Shown here in pieces: positions 1 through 10,025 of a DNA stretch of 64,000 nt. Each line of letters starts with the position of its first letter. The stretch's first letter is position 1. The notes beneath the pieces are model-generated. The model was given only the letters and a program-made list of their open reading frames with translations, searched no databases and was not told where the DNA came from. A program made the translations under genes and the position numbers. The stretch is from positions 62,001 through 126,000 of the forward strand of contig PQWQ01000027.1 of assembly GCA_002943765.1 (NCBI GenBank), in the 5' to 3' direction. Source of the stretch: Psoroptes ovis. Its lineage: Eukaryota; Arthropoda; Arachnida; Sarcoptiformes; Psoroptidae.

Positions 1-1490
1 AATCAACTTGTATTGAACATATTGAATCAGCTTGTTTATATAATCAAAATAATTATAATTTTCAATTAAATAATCTGAATAAAGAATGGAATAAATACCT
101 TAATGATATGATACGTTTAGCTAGTCGACTAAAAACATCATTCAATATTGAACATATTGTCAGTCCAATACATATACAAATATCGGATGCAATTATGAAT
201 TTTCAAGAAAATGGACGTACCATATCACAAAGGGTAAGGGTTTGGAACCTATTAAAATAATTTGATTTAATGAAATTTTTCCATTCCGTTCGATTCCATT
301 AGTTATTCAATAAATGTGGACGTCCAACCACACATCGTAAACGTGAAAAACGTCATGAACTTTCAGAATTCCAGAACAATAATGGTGATAAGCGTTTTCA
401 TCATCAGAACTATAGTCCTCAAAAACCCCAACAACCACAACAACATTCAATAATGAATCCATATCAATCGATGAATCATCAAATATCCAGGCAATCATCA
501 TCATCATCATCGCAACAACAACACCAGCAGCAGCCACAGCAACAAAATATTGACAGCATAATTGATTCAATGACTGCTGAATTTAAAACATTGAAAAATT
601 TTTGGTCAAATTTGCCAAAAAAGCTGTGTTCAAATTACAATAACAATATGAATTGTATTTCAAATCAAACAATTCGGTATGTGTTTAATGTGATTGTACA
701 CAGCCAAAAATATTAAGGCTGTCCTCAAAGTTTTTGCCGGTTATATCGTAGAAAATAATTGGATAATCGGCAAAAACTTTTTGGACAGCCTAATATTCAA
801 TTTCATAATTAACAATTTCGTAATTTCTTAATTCCACTAATTGATTTTCGTTTCTTCCATAAAACACAGAAATTCAAACGAACAACAAAATTATCGTGAT
901 CGAAACAATGTCGAAATCATCAATCAACAAATTTCTACGCTAAATTTGATTTCATTCAATTTGAATAAAGCATATAACGGGCTGGATGTCGATTTTGACA
1001 GTAATTGTATGTAATTAATTGATTATTTGCAAAAAACAGATGTTTAATCGAATTCTTTCTTTGATCAAAAACAGCTGATCAAGCCGATAATGGTGCACCG
1101 ATCGATGATGAATTAGCGGACGATGGAAGTGGTTTTCATGAATCTTCTGGTCATCAAAATATTGATGATGATGATAATTCGAATGAAGGAAGTGGATCGA
1201 CAATCAATCAACAGCAATCATCATCGATTTTCAATGAAAATTCATTCGATAATATCGATACTAATAATCATAATAATCGTATGAATCAATCAACAAATAG
1301 CGATATTCGATTCGATGATCAATCGGAATCATCAACGATCTCATCACCTTCTACTACATCAAAAATATTGACACTAGATGTAGCCAAGACTATAACATCA
1401 TCATCAAGGTCTACAACCTTAATCATCAACGATATTGATCAAATGTTATTTTGGCTAATGTTTCATGTATCAATTTTATTATTAATGTGA
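1..1490 (+). CDS. Glypican (heparan sulfate proteoglycan), 3' part
   Basis: C-terminal 385 residues of a glypican, a GPI-anchored heparan sulfate proteoglycan that modulates Wnt, Hh and BMP ligands at the cell surface. Exons are 1-233, 303-676, 870-1006 and 1075-1490; reading starts at base 3 because the gene enters from the left. Seen: Cys-rich core segments (CIEHIESACLY at the left edge, NKCGRP, LPKKLCSN), the helical motif LNKAYNGLDVDF typical of the glypican core, then an acidic Ser-Gly stretch (DDGSGF, HESSGH, NEGSGS) that fits glycosaminoglycan attachment sites. The tail is Ser/Thr-rich and ends in a hydrophobic stretch (MLFWLMFHVSILLLM), as expected of a GPI-anchor signal. A Gln/Ser-rich insert follows the first Cys block. 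The second intron carries a palindromic element (713-793). Whether it is Dally or Dally-like type cannot be settled from this part. Confidence 0.87.
713..793. mobile_element. Family 1 palindromic MITE-like element, copy a
   Basis: About 80 bp with near-complete inverted symmetry: the left end reads GGCTGTCC and the right end GGACAGCC, followed inward by TTTGCCGG and CGGCAAAA. It lies in the glypican intron 677-869. It is one of seven related copies in the window with termini resembling TTAGGCTGTCCGAAAAGTTT next to TA dinucleotides. It has no coding capacity. Confidence 0.8.
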
Positions 1491-1800
1491 AACATATTTA
1501 AATTGGAAAATTTTCAAATTTTCAATTTCAATAACCCTTTACTTGTGTTATAATGTTTGATTTTTTCAAATGATTTTTGCTGTGATTTGTTGTATTGACT
1601 GTACTACTACTTGTATTAATCAAATATAATGTAATGTATTAATAATTCATTTTAAAAAGCTGTAAAATGCTATATTTTTGTATAAATATTTTCATAATTT
1701 CATGAATTTGTGATTAATTATATTTCTGATCTTCTTCATTATCAATAAAACACGTGTTTGGTCATTTTTTAGACGAAATTCACCATGTAATTCGATTGAA
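1491..1800. other. Convergent 3' intergenic region, glypican/eIF3L
   Basis: Both flanking genes end here. The stretch is AT-rich 3' UTR-like sequence with an AATAAA-type signal (caataaaac near 1742). No gene or RNA is recognised. Confidence 0.5.
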
Positions 1801-3383
1801 TTAGACATTAATCAGGCTAACAACACGATACAGTTCATCGAAACGATAAATTTGTCTAAGAAAATAGTCGCCATAACGTGGAGCCACTTTGGTATCGGCA
1901 ATATGTATCATTTCCTAATTTCCAATCGGTAATAATAAGGTAGGGTTAAAGTTAAATTAATTAATTTAATCACTAATCAAATGATACTGACCTTATCAAT
2001 GTAAAAATCAACATCAGAACCCGATTGAAATTCATCCAATTGTTTATTGTAACTTGTGGTGGAATAATTTTGCATTTTATGCTTAAAACATAGCAAATAA
2101 CGATTCAATTCTTCTGGTGTCAACTCGGTAATGTTTGCCAATTTATCAATGGTCATCGTAGTATAGAATTTCAATAGGCTACGCATTTCGAGTAATTTTT
2201 GTTGTTGTTCAACTTCTTCCAGAAATATTCGAATTTGATGTCGATACGATGCATTGTTGGCCATGAATGATACAATTTTCGGGCATGATTGTTTGAAAAC
2301 GCTTTTAAATTCATTAATATCACCTGAACGCAACTTTATGAATGAATCATGCATTTTCTCTTCGACTTGATTCATAATACTTTCATCGATACGTTGTGGA
2401 TGTAGGGCTAAACAAATGGCCAATAAACGATAAATACGATCAGTTTGTTTTTCAATCATTTCCATTTGAAATGTGCGAATATTATAAATCGGTTTAGTAC
2501 GTTGCATATAAACTAAAATGTTTGAAAATGTACGAATAGCATCTGAATAACGACGCATCATCATATAGGCGAAACCAACATAATAAAATGTTGTCACTTG
2601 ACATGCTAAAACACGTGAAATGGCCATACTTTGTAATTGTTGTCGATTTAGATCGATATTTTCCAACACTTTGATGGCTAAATAATAATCACCCAACATA
2701 CAGTGAAGACGTAGCAATCCAATTAGGCTGAAATAGCCAAGCATTTTGTAAAAAATCAAGCGGCCATATTCACCGGCGACCAAATCAGGATCACGGCCAT
2801 TATTAAATTCCCGCAATTGTTGATTAATATTGGATTTATCAACAAGTGAATAAAGTACATTCAGTACAGCATGAACATTCCATACTTTGGTCGTATTTTC
2901 TTCATCTTCAGGTGATAATTCTGATTTAGCTTTGAATGCTGTAAATGATTGAAATTGATATATGAATTCATCGATAATATCCCAAAGCCATTGATTTGGC
3001 AACTCCAAAGGTTCTTTATTTTTCGAAAGGATATAATTGAATAAATCACAATAATTGAAAAATGATTTCAACCGTATATCGATCGGTACATCAGCATTGA
3101 TTGAATAATAATGACGAAAATATAGATCTTTATATAATATCAAAAATATGAGATCTTCATCATTATTCGAATCGATAATCATTAGAACAGCATTTTCACT
3201 TGGCCATGGTTTTGATTTATAATAGATTTCAGTTAATTTATTAAAATTATTCTCATACAATGCCTGTATGTCATACACCTTACGATCTAATATTGATTTT
3301 CGAAGATTCAAAATGAATTCTTGTATTTGATCCGGAACGTTTTCATATTCAATCGAATTATCGCTATCATGATCATCCATCAT
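1801..3383 (-). CDS. EIF3L: Eukaryotic translation initiation factor 3 subunit L
   Basis: Subunit L of the eIF3 complex, which binds the 40S ribosome during translation initiation. Two coding exons, 3383-1992 and 1914-1801, give 501 residues. The start is ATGATGGATGATC after a short A-rich leader. The N-terminus (EYENVPDQIQEFI) and the run KPWPSENAV are strongly conserved family sequence. The middle contains TPR/PCI-type helices (YYVGFAYMMMRRYSDAIRTF), and the PCI domain ends in DFYIDK followed after the intron by EMIHIADTKVAPRYGDYF, both diagnostic of eIF3L. The protein is slightly shorter than vertebrate eIF3L (about 560), mainly at the N-terminus. It is transcribed divergently from NKAP, with about 200 bp between the two ATGs. 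Confidence 0.95.
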
Positions 3384-3581
3384 TTTGATTTGATTTGATT
3401 AATTAACTCGAAATTTCAAATATTTTTTCTTAACAAAAACAAAGGCTATAGCTTAGGAAACACGTTGAATGATTTTATTTATTTCTCAAAATCGACTATT
3501 TCAACATTTTAGGTCCAATTAGGTATTAATAGTTTCATTTGTTTAAATGTAAATAAATTCATTTTGAATTCATTTTAAATC
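3384..3581. promoter_or_regulatory. Bidirectional promoter region, eIF3L/NKAP
   Basis: A 198-bp gap separates the start codons of two divergent housekeeping genes, so it must hold both 5' leaders and core promoters. No TATA box is obvious. This is inferred from layout only. Confidence 0.5.
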
Positions 3582-4536
3582 ATGTCTTCATTAATTAATC
3601 ATCATCAAGATGATGATGACTTGGATGATCATCGTCATAGACATGAAAGAAATAATCATCATCATCATCGTCATCATCACAAGGATAATAAGTATGATTC
3701 GATTCGATAATGCTTTCTCTGAAATGATCTTTGTTTTGATTTTCAGTGATTTTTGGCTCAAAAGACGTAAACAACGTGAATCTATTGGACGTAAAGGCGT
3801 CAACTTTATGTGGAGCCATTCACCAACACCTAGTGAACCATCCACTGATGATGATCAAGAAAATCAGGAAGAAATAAAGGAGAAAAATCATCGAAAAAAA
3901 CATCGAAAACATGATCGAAAAAGTAAAAAAGAAAAGAAACATTCGAAAAAGAAAGATCGTAAACGACGTCATTCATCATCATCATCCGAATCAGAATCAA
4001 GATCTTCAAGATCTCGATCAAATTCACCATCGAATGGAATGAAATTTTGTACGGCTGAAGAACAAGAATTTGTTAAAGAATTCAATGAACAACGTAAATT
4101 GAATGAAAAACATACGAACAATGATAAAGAAGATGACGATGAAATATACGGACCCGTTTCATTGGAACAATCCACAGCGATCGAATTGAATGATCGTGAT
4201 TTTGGTAAAGCTTTGCTGCCGGGTGAAGGTGCTGCAATGGCTGCATATGTTAATGAAGGTAAACGAATACCACGTCGTGGTGAAATCGGTTTGACTAGCG
4301 AACAAATCGAATCATTCGAAGAAGTTGGTTATGTGATGAGCGGCAGTAGACATCGCCGTATGGAAGCTGTTCGTATTCGTAAAGAAAATCAAATCTATAG
4401 TGCTGATGAGAAGCGGGCGTTGGCCATGTTTAACAAAGAAGAACGTATGAAACGGGAAACGAAAATTTTGACACAATTCAAAGCGATGATCAAACAAAAG
4501 ACCTCATCATCATCATCATCCAATAGACTCGAATAA
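3582..4536 (+). CDS. NKAP: NKAP family nuclear protein
   Basis: NKAP is a nuclear RNA-binding, spliceosome-associated protein and transcriptional co-repressor linked to Notch and NF-kB. Exons 3582-3691 and 3747-4536 give 299 residues. The first exon encodes a His/Asp-rich N-terminus; the split Asn codon joins it to DFWLKRRKQRESIG. A Lys/Arg/Ser-rich basic and RS-like region follows (KHRKHDRKSKKEKKHSKKK), then the highly conserved C-terminal SynMuv-type domain with NEGKRIPRRGEIGLTSEQI, GYVMSGSRHRRMEAVR and RKENQIYSADEKRALA, nearly identical to animal NKAP. An alternative unspliced reading upstream is excluded by the clean GTATGA...TTTCAG intron. It converges with SPRYD7, with about 75 bp between the stops. 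Confidence 0.95.
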
Positions 4537-4611
4537 CCCTTTATTTCCATAATGTATGTACCATATATGTGTTTAAGGTAAAAATTTATTAAATCATTCA
4601 AATTCGTTGAA

Positions 4612-5274
4612 TCAAAGTAATTGCTTTTCAATGAGTATACAATCAAATGTTGGCGGTGGTTTATAATGGAAATTTTTAAAATACATATCGATTATCGTAC
4701 CATCATCAACATAAACAACTGGATAGATTTCGGCACCTTTGACTGAACGAATTTCGTAATCAACGGGTTTGTTATTCAGTTTGAAACGTAGTTCAATATG
4801 ATCATATAGCACTGATATTATATCACCTTCTTGTATCGTCTCGTTCAAATGGTACAATATTTGATTATCATGAACAATTGTGCCATCTTGTCTTAGTACC
4901 CAACTTTGATTATCTGTTCCTAATGGAATCGAATTTAGATGAACATTACTGGTCGCCAGTCCAACACCGAATCGGCCTAATTGTTGAATTTTCACTTCGA
5001 AATATGCTTTATTTTGTACGATTGGATAATTGGTTATTGCACCACCACGGCCACATATTCGTTGACCTTTTTTGATAATGACAACATCATTGCCTGGTGG
5101 GTTTGAAAGATATGAATTAATTTCTTGTCATTTTTAATTCAATGGTCAAAATTTACCAGTACTGGTTCCATCCAAACAAATTTCATTGAATGATCGCTCA
5201 AAATGTGTCAGCTGATTAGTGGATGTTCGATGAAAACCAAAACAACGATTTAAACAGAAAAGATAATCCATCAT
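4612..5274 (-). CDS. SPRYD7: SPRY domain-containing protein 7
   Basis: A small cytosolic SPRY (B30.2-like) protein of unknown biochemical role (CLLD6/C13orf1 family). Exons 5274-5157 and 5093-4612 give 199 residues, matching the family length of about 196. Family signature segments are GNDVVIIKKGQRICG, GRFGVGLATSNVHLN, SIPLGTDNQSWVLR, EGDIISVLYDHIEL and EIYPVVYVDDGTIID. The start is one of two adjacent ATGs (5274 or 5271). The intron splits a Gly codon. It is divergent from ALG9, with 242 bp between the start codons. Confidence 0.93.
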
Positions 5275-5516
5275 TTTCTCAATTTATTCATTCATTCATT
5301 CATATGATGAATCAGATTTGATTTGATTTGATTCATTTAAATTAATTTGACTAGAATTTTGATTAATCAAAATTTGTTTTTTGACAAATCAAAACAATAT
5401 GTTGAGTGGCTCCATCTGGTGAAAATATTTTCTACCAAATCGAATCCTGATGATTTGGAATCGGTGGTTTTTATTTTTTGAAAAACATTGAACCTTTAGT
5501 TAATCAGAAATGAATC
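5275..5516. promoter_or_regulatory. Bidirectional promoter region, SPRYD7/ALG9
   Basis: A 242-bp gap between divergent start codons. It contains ATTC/TTGATT simple repeats near 5281-5350 and no clear TATA box. The promoter role is inferred from layout. Confidence 0.45.
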
Positions 5517-7430
5517 ATGGAAAATCGACCACGAAAAAGAATAGCCCTTAATAAATCATCCAATCAAGACTATAGATCTGACCAAAAATCCCATAAACAA
5601 TTTGAAAATCGAATTGAAATATCAACGATTTGGGTTTTCCTCTGGTTTTTATCCGCACGTCTGTGTTCAACCCTTTATAACAATATAAATGATTGTGATG
5701 AAACATTTAATTATTGGGAACCATCACATTTTCTACTATATGGTCATGGCTTTCAAACATGGGAATATTCACCTCGATATTCAATACGTTCATATGCATA
5801 TCTATGGCTGTATATTTGGCCAGCAAAATTATTGCAAAATTGGTTCGAATTCGAAAAAATGACAATATTTTATCTGATACGTTTGTATTTAGCCTTGATA
5901 TCATCGTTGGTCGAAACATTTTTGTTCAAGTAAGCCAAGATATACCTTGTTTAATCAAGATTAATTTCATTTATCATTGATTCAATGAATAACAGATCAA
6001 TTCAACAATCGTTTGGCCCGAAGAATGCCCGATATTATTGTTTAGTATCGACATTTTCAGCTGGAATGTTCAATTCGACGACATCATTTCTGCCAAGTTC
6101 ATTTGCCATCTACGCTATTAGTTTATCCATGGCATTTTGGTTACGATGTAATTATCGTTTGTTCATATTTTGCTTTGCATTCGGTTCAATCATAAGCTGG
6201 CCATTCATTGCTGCCTTAGGGTAATTATTTGATTTAAAATTTGAATTTCATTAATTTTTCGATTTTAACAGGGTCCCAATGGCCATTTACTTATTGTTTA
6301 ATCAAAAATACCGGCTACAATTCATTTCAACGTCAATATTATCGGCCATAATCATTTCGATACCTACCCTATTGATTGATTCATATTATTATGGAAAATT
6401 TGTATTCGCCGCCATGAATATCATTCTTTATAATGTATTCAGTAGCCATGGACCTGATCTATACGGTACTGAACCATTCGATTATTATGTCCAGAATTTA
6501 TTCTTGAATTTTAATATATTTTTCTTGATAACCCTATTGTCTTTGCCAATTTTGGTGAGTTTTATTATTAACAATAGCCCTTTGTCTAATGATCAATCTT
6601 GATTTTCAAATTTTCCACAGATAATTTCATGGGCGATTGATCGTAGAAAGAGTGGTCATACACAAACGAAATTACAAATAATACTGAATTGCTCGCTATA
6701 TTTGTGGTTTATGATATTTTCATTGCAATCACATAAAGAAGAACGTTTTATGTATCCAATTTATCCATTAATCGCTTTGATATCATCAATTACATTGACA
6801 AATATTGAAGCGATATCAGCTCAATTATTTTCGAATAGATTCCAATTAATTATCAAAAGATTAATTCATTTATCATTCATAATATTCGTATTATTAAGCA
6901 TTTCAAGGATATTGGCCCAATACCGTGGTTATTATTCATCAATGAACATCTATAAACAACTATGGCGATTACCCCATGATAATAATGATACAAATCAAGA
7001 GGTTATATGCCTTGGGAAAGAATGGCATCGTTTTCCAAGTAATTTTTTCGTACCCGAAAATTATCGTGTTGAATTTGTAAAATCTGAATTCAGCGGGCAA
7101 TTACCTCGACATTTTGAAACCGAACCAAATTCAACAACAACATATTCAACACGGCTGATACCATCAAATATGAATGATTTAAATCAAGAAGAAGTGGATC
7201 GTTATATTGATCCAGCTCGATGTGATTATATAATTGATAGTGATTATCATGAATACAATGGTTATGATATTCCATATTCAAAACAATCGAATCAATGGCG
7301 AACTATCGTTTCATTGAAATATTTAGATCAACAAAAATCATCTAAATATTTTCGTATATTTTATATACCGATGATATTTGAACAAAAATGTACATTTATT
7401 AATTATAATTTATTGAAAAAAATTTATTAG
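5517..7430 (+). CDS. ALG9: ALG9-type alpha-1,2-mannosyltransferase
   Basis: An ER multi-pass enzyme that adds alpha-1,2-mannose from dolichol-P-mannose to the N-glycan precursor. Exons 5517-5929, 5996-6220, 6272-6554 and 6621-7430 give 576 residues. The GT22 hallmark is clear: NDCDETFNYWEPSHFLLYG (with the catalytic acidic residues) and GFQTWEYSPRYSIRSYAYL. Further family segments are SFLPSSFAIYA, IDSYYYGKFVFAAMNIILYN, HGPDLYGTEPFDYY and SHKEERFMYPIYPL. Several hydrophobic segments are visible. The ORF is split into three frames only by short introns, not by frameshifts. The stop codon TAG lies inside the terminal sequence of a palindromic element (see 7427-7506), and the C-terminus (NYNLLKKIY) looks a little shorter than in other animals. 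Confidence 0.95.
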
Positions 7431-7506
7431 GGTATCCTAAAAGTTTTCGCCGATTATATCATAGGGAATCCTTAGAAAATCGGCAAGAACTTATCGGACA
7501 ACCGAT
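7427..7506. mobile_element. Family 1 palindromic element, copy b, overlapping ALG9 stop
   Basis: The copy begins at TTAGGGTATCC and pairs with TCGGACAACC at its right end; internal arms TTTTCGCCGATT and AAATCGGCAAGAA also pair. The first bases form the in-frame TAG stop of ALG9 (7428-7430), so the element sits directly at the end of that reading frame. Confidence 0.75.
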
Positions 7507-7972
7507 TAATTTTAATTAAATTTTGAATTTCCAGATGTTTCGAATCCATTTCTCATCATTCGAATACTGCGCATGCGTGATTCACAATGATTTAATGAAT
7601 GAATGGAAGAAAAAATCGAATCGTTTTTAGCCAATCACATGTTAACACGATTTACTTTCTATTTATTTACATCTGACGATGCCTTAATGCATATTTGTGG
7701 CTGTAGATTGCACAAGGTAAACATTTATGATTTTGAAACACACATCATTATTGAATTCAATGTTGAAATAATTCAATCAAACTCAATTAATTAATTTTGA
7801 ATGGAATAATTCGATTCATCGAATGAAATAATTTCATTTCATTTCATTTTGTTTGGTTTAAACGTAATTAAAATTCAAAATTTTATAATTAATTCAATCG
7901 AAAATGTTAAAGATTTCATCATATTTTACTCATAATCATAATTATTGTGATCAATCCATCATCAGGATTAAA
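7507..7972. other. Intergenic region ALG9-DNAJC3
   Basis: AT-rich spacer holding the ALG9 3' UTR and DNAJC3 leader. A 63-codon reading frame at 7603-7794 has no recognisable features and low-complexity AT-rich codons; I do not call it a gene. An upstream in-frame ATG at 7904 could extend DNAJC3 by 23 residues. Confidence 0.4.
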
Positions 7973-9715
7973 ATGTCCCGAATTTATTTACCATTATTAC
8001 TTGAAGTAATACTCAATGTTTGTAAGTATTGATATATTGATCTTAATGTTTGAATATGAATTGATTCGAATACTTTAATTCTTAAAATTTTGATTTGAAT
8101 CAATTAGTTTACTTTTCATATTATGTCAATGGTGATCATCATCTTGAAATCGGCATGGAGCTGTTGATGAAAGGACAATTGAATGATGCATTATCACATT
8201 ATCATTTAGCTGTTGGTGAGTTTCTTTGATGATATTTTGACTGATTCATTCATTTACACCGTTTTATTTTGATCAAACCTTAGAAAATGACCCTGGAAAT
8301 TATCTTACATATTTCAAACGATCAACCGTATATCAGGCTATGGGTCGTTATCGTCCGGCCCTGGATGATTTGAATGAATCATTGAAATTGAATCCGGATT
8401 TTATACCAGCTCGGCTACAAAAGGCTATCGTTTTATATCGACAAGGTCAATTACAAGAGTCACAAAATGAATTTGAATTCATTTTGCACCATGATCCACA
8501 CCATTTAGAAGCACATCAGTACTATGAACAAATTGAACATTTGAAAAATGATAAATTGCTAGCCGAACATCTGATTGAAATTGGTAAATGTTCAGATGCC
8601 ATCTTAGTGTTGAATAAATTGACCCAAGAATTATATTGGAGCTATGAACTGCGTGAAAAACGTTCGAAATGTTTTGAACAGCTAGGCGATATAATCAATG
8701 CAATCAATGACCTGCGGTCGTTGACCAAAATGAAATCAGATAATGCTGATGATTTTCTTAAATTAAGCAAATTACATTATCAAATTGGTGAACCAGAAGA
8801 ATCACTGGTAGCCATACGTGAATGTTTAAAATTGGACCCAGATCACAAAACATGTCATCAACATTATAAAAAAGTTAAAAAACTGGTTCATCTGTATAAA
8901 ACTGGTCAAGAATTATTGGCCAAACATGATCATCAAGGTTGCATTGATAAAATGCAAGCAGCATTGACCTTAGAATCAAATCAAATACCTAGCCTAATAC
9001 ATTTATTCAAATCTAAGCTATGTCATTGTTTGAATTTGGTGAGTGTTTTCAATGAGTTTTGTCCATCTTAGCTTTATTTACTAATTATTTCTTTGATTTT
9101 GACCCCATATCAGAAAGGTGATCATCATGAAGCGATCAAAATTTGTACCGAAGTATTAAAATTGAGTCCAAACGATGTACATGCACTTTGTGATCGGGCT
9201 GATTCACATATCAATTTAGGTGATTATGATGAAGGTAAGTTTCAGTGGTTTTATTACCATTGACCCATTAATAATTCTTTTTTCGAATCAAAATCAAAAT
9301 TCTAGCGTCCAGTGATTATAAGAAAGCATTAAATATTGATGAACATTTGACAAGAGCCAAAGATGGTTACAGTAAAGCTGAACGACTGAAAAAACAATCA
9401 AAAAAACGTGATTATTATCAAATATTGGGCGTACCGCGACATGCAACGAAAAAAGAAATAATGAAAGCATATCGTAAAGCAGCAAGTAAATGGCATCCAG
9501 ATCAATATCAAGGTGAAGAAAAAGCGAAAGCCGAAAAACGATTCATTGATATTGCTGCAGCTAAAGAAGTCCTAACGGATCCGGAAAAACGGCAAAAATT
9601 TGATAATGGTGAAGATCCATTAGATCATGAACAACAAAACGGTAATGGTTTTCATACATTTTATGGTTCCGATCCATTTGGTGGTGGCCGCTATACGTTT
9701 AGATTTACATTTTAA
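7973..9715 (+). CDS. DNAJC3: DnaJ homolog subfamily C member 3 (p58IPK)
   Basis: A TPR/J-domain co-chaperone of the ER lumen that presents unfolded clients to BiP and was first described as an inhibitor of eIF2alpha kinases. Exons 7973-8021, 8108-8215, 8284-9038, 9114-9234 and 9306-9715 give 480 residues (human 504). The start at 7973 gives a hydrophobic signal peptide (MSRIYLPLLLEVILNV); an in-frame ATG at 7904 would place a polar stretch before it, so I prefer 7973. A chain of TPR repeats fills residues 40-340 (for example HLEIGMELLMKGQLNDALSH, GDHHEAIKICTEVLKLSPND). The J domain near residues 385-445 starts at KKRDYYQILGVPR and has the HPD motif (KWHPDQY), followed by FIDIAAAKEVLTDPEKR and GEDPLD, then a Gly/Phe-rich end. 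Confidence 0.95.
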
Positions 9716-10025
9716 ATTCACGTAGCCATGTTATTTTTCCAATTCAATTTTAAATTTTGTAATATAAATGATGATTTACACGTGCTGGTGGAGCGAGAAT
9801 CAAATATATTCAAAAAAAAAAAAAAAAAATGTAAATAAATATTTTAAAAATTATGAAATTAACCCTTTTTTCGAATTTCAAATGTTAACCTCCGTACAGA
9901 AAAAACCTTCATTAACCTTCACATGATGAAGGTTAAAATCACATGTTTTTGTTTTCGGTGTTTTTGATGTTTTTGTTTTGCTGGCAATTTTTTTGCTCCA
10001 AAATTGATTCGATTCACGATTCAAA
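9716..10025. other. Intergenic region DNAJC3-eIF2B epsilon
   Basis: Contains the DNAJC3 3' UTR, an A homopolymer near 9812-9829, an AAATAAAT polyadenylation-like motif just after it, and a small perfect hairpin (9912-9921 pairing with 9927-9936; arm TTAACCTTCA). No gene is seen. Confidence 0.5.

Noticed and set aside
307..570. Opposite-strand frame rich in Val and Asp in the glypican region
   Set aside because: It is the antisense reading of CAA/CAT-rich glypican codons.
5517..7430. Frameshifted ALG9 pseudogene
   Set aside because: The frame changes coincide with GT-AG introns of 45-66 bp, and the joined exons restore the full family sequence.
7603..7794. 63-codon frame between ALG9 and DNAJC3
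   Set aside because: No recognisable motif, lies in the likely UTR/promoter spacer, and has AT-driven composition.
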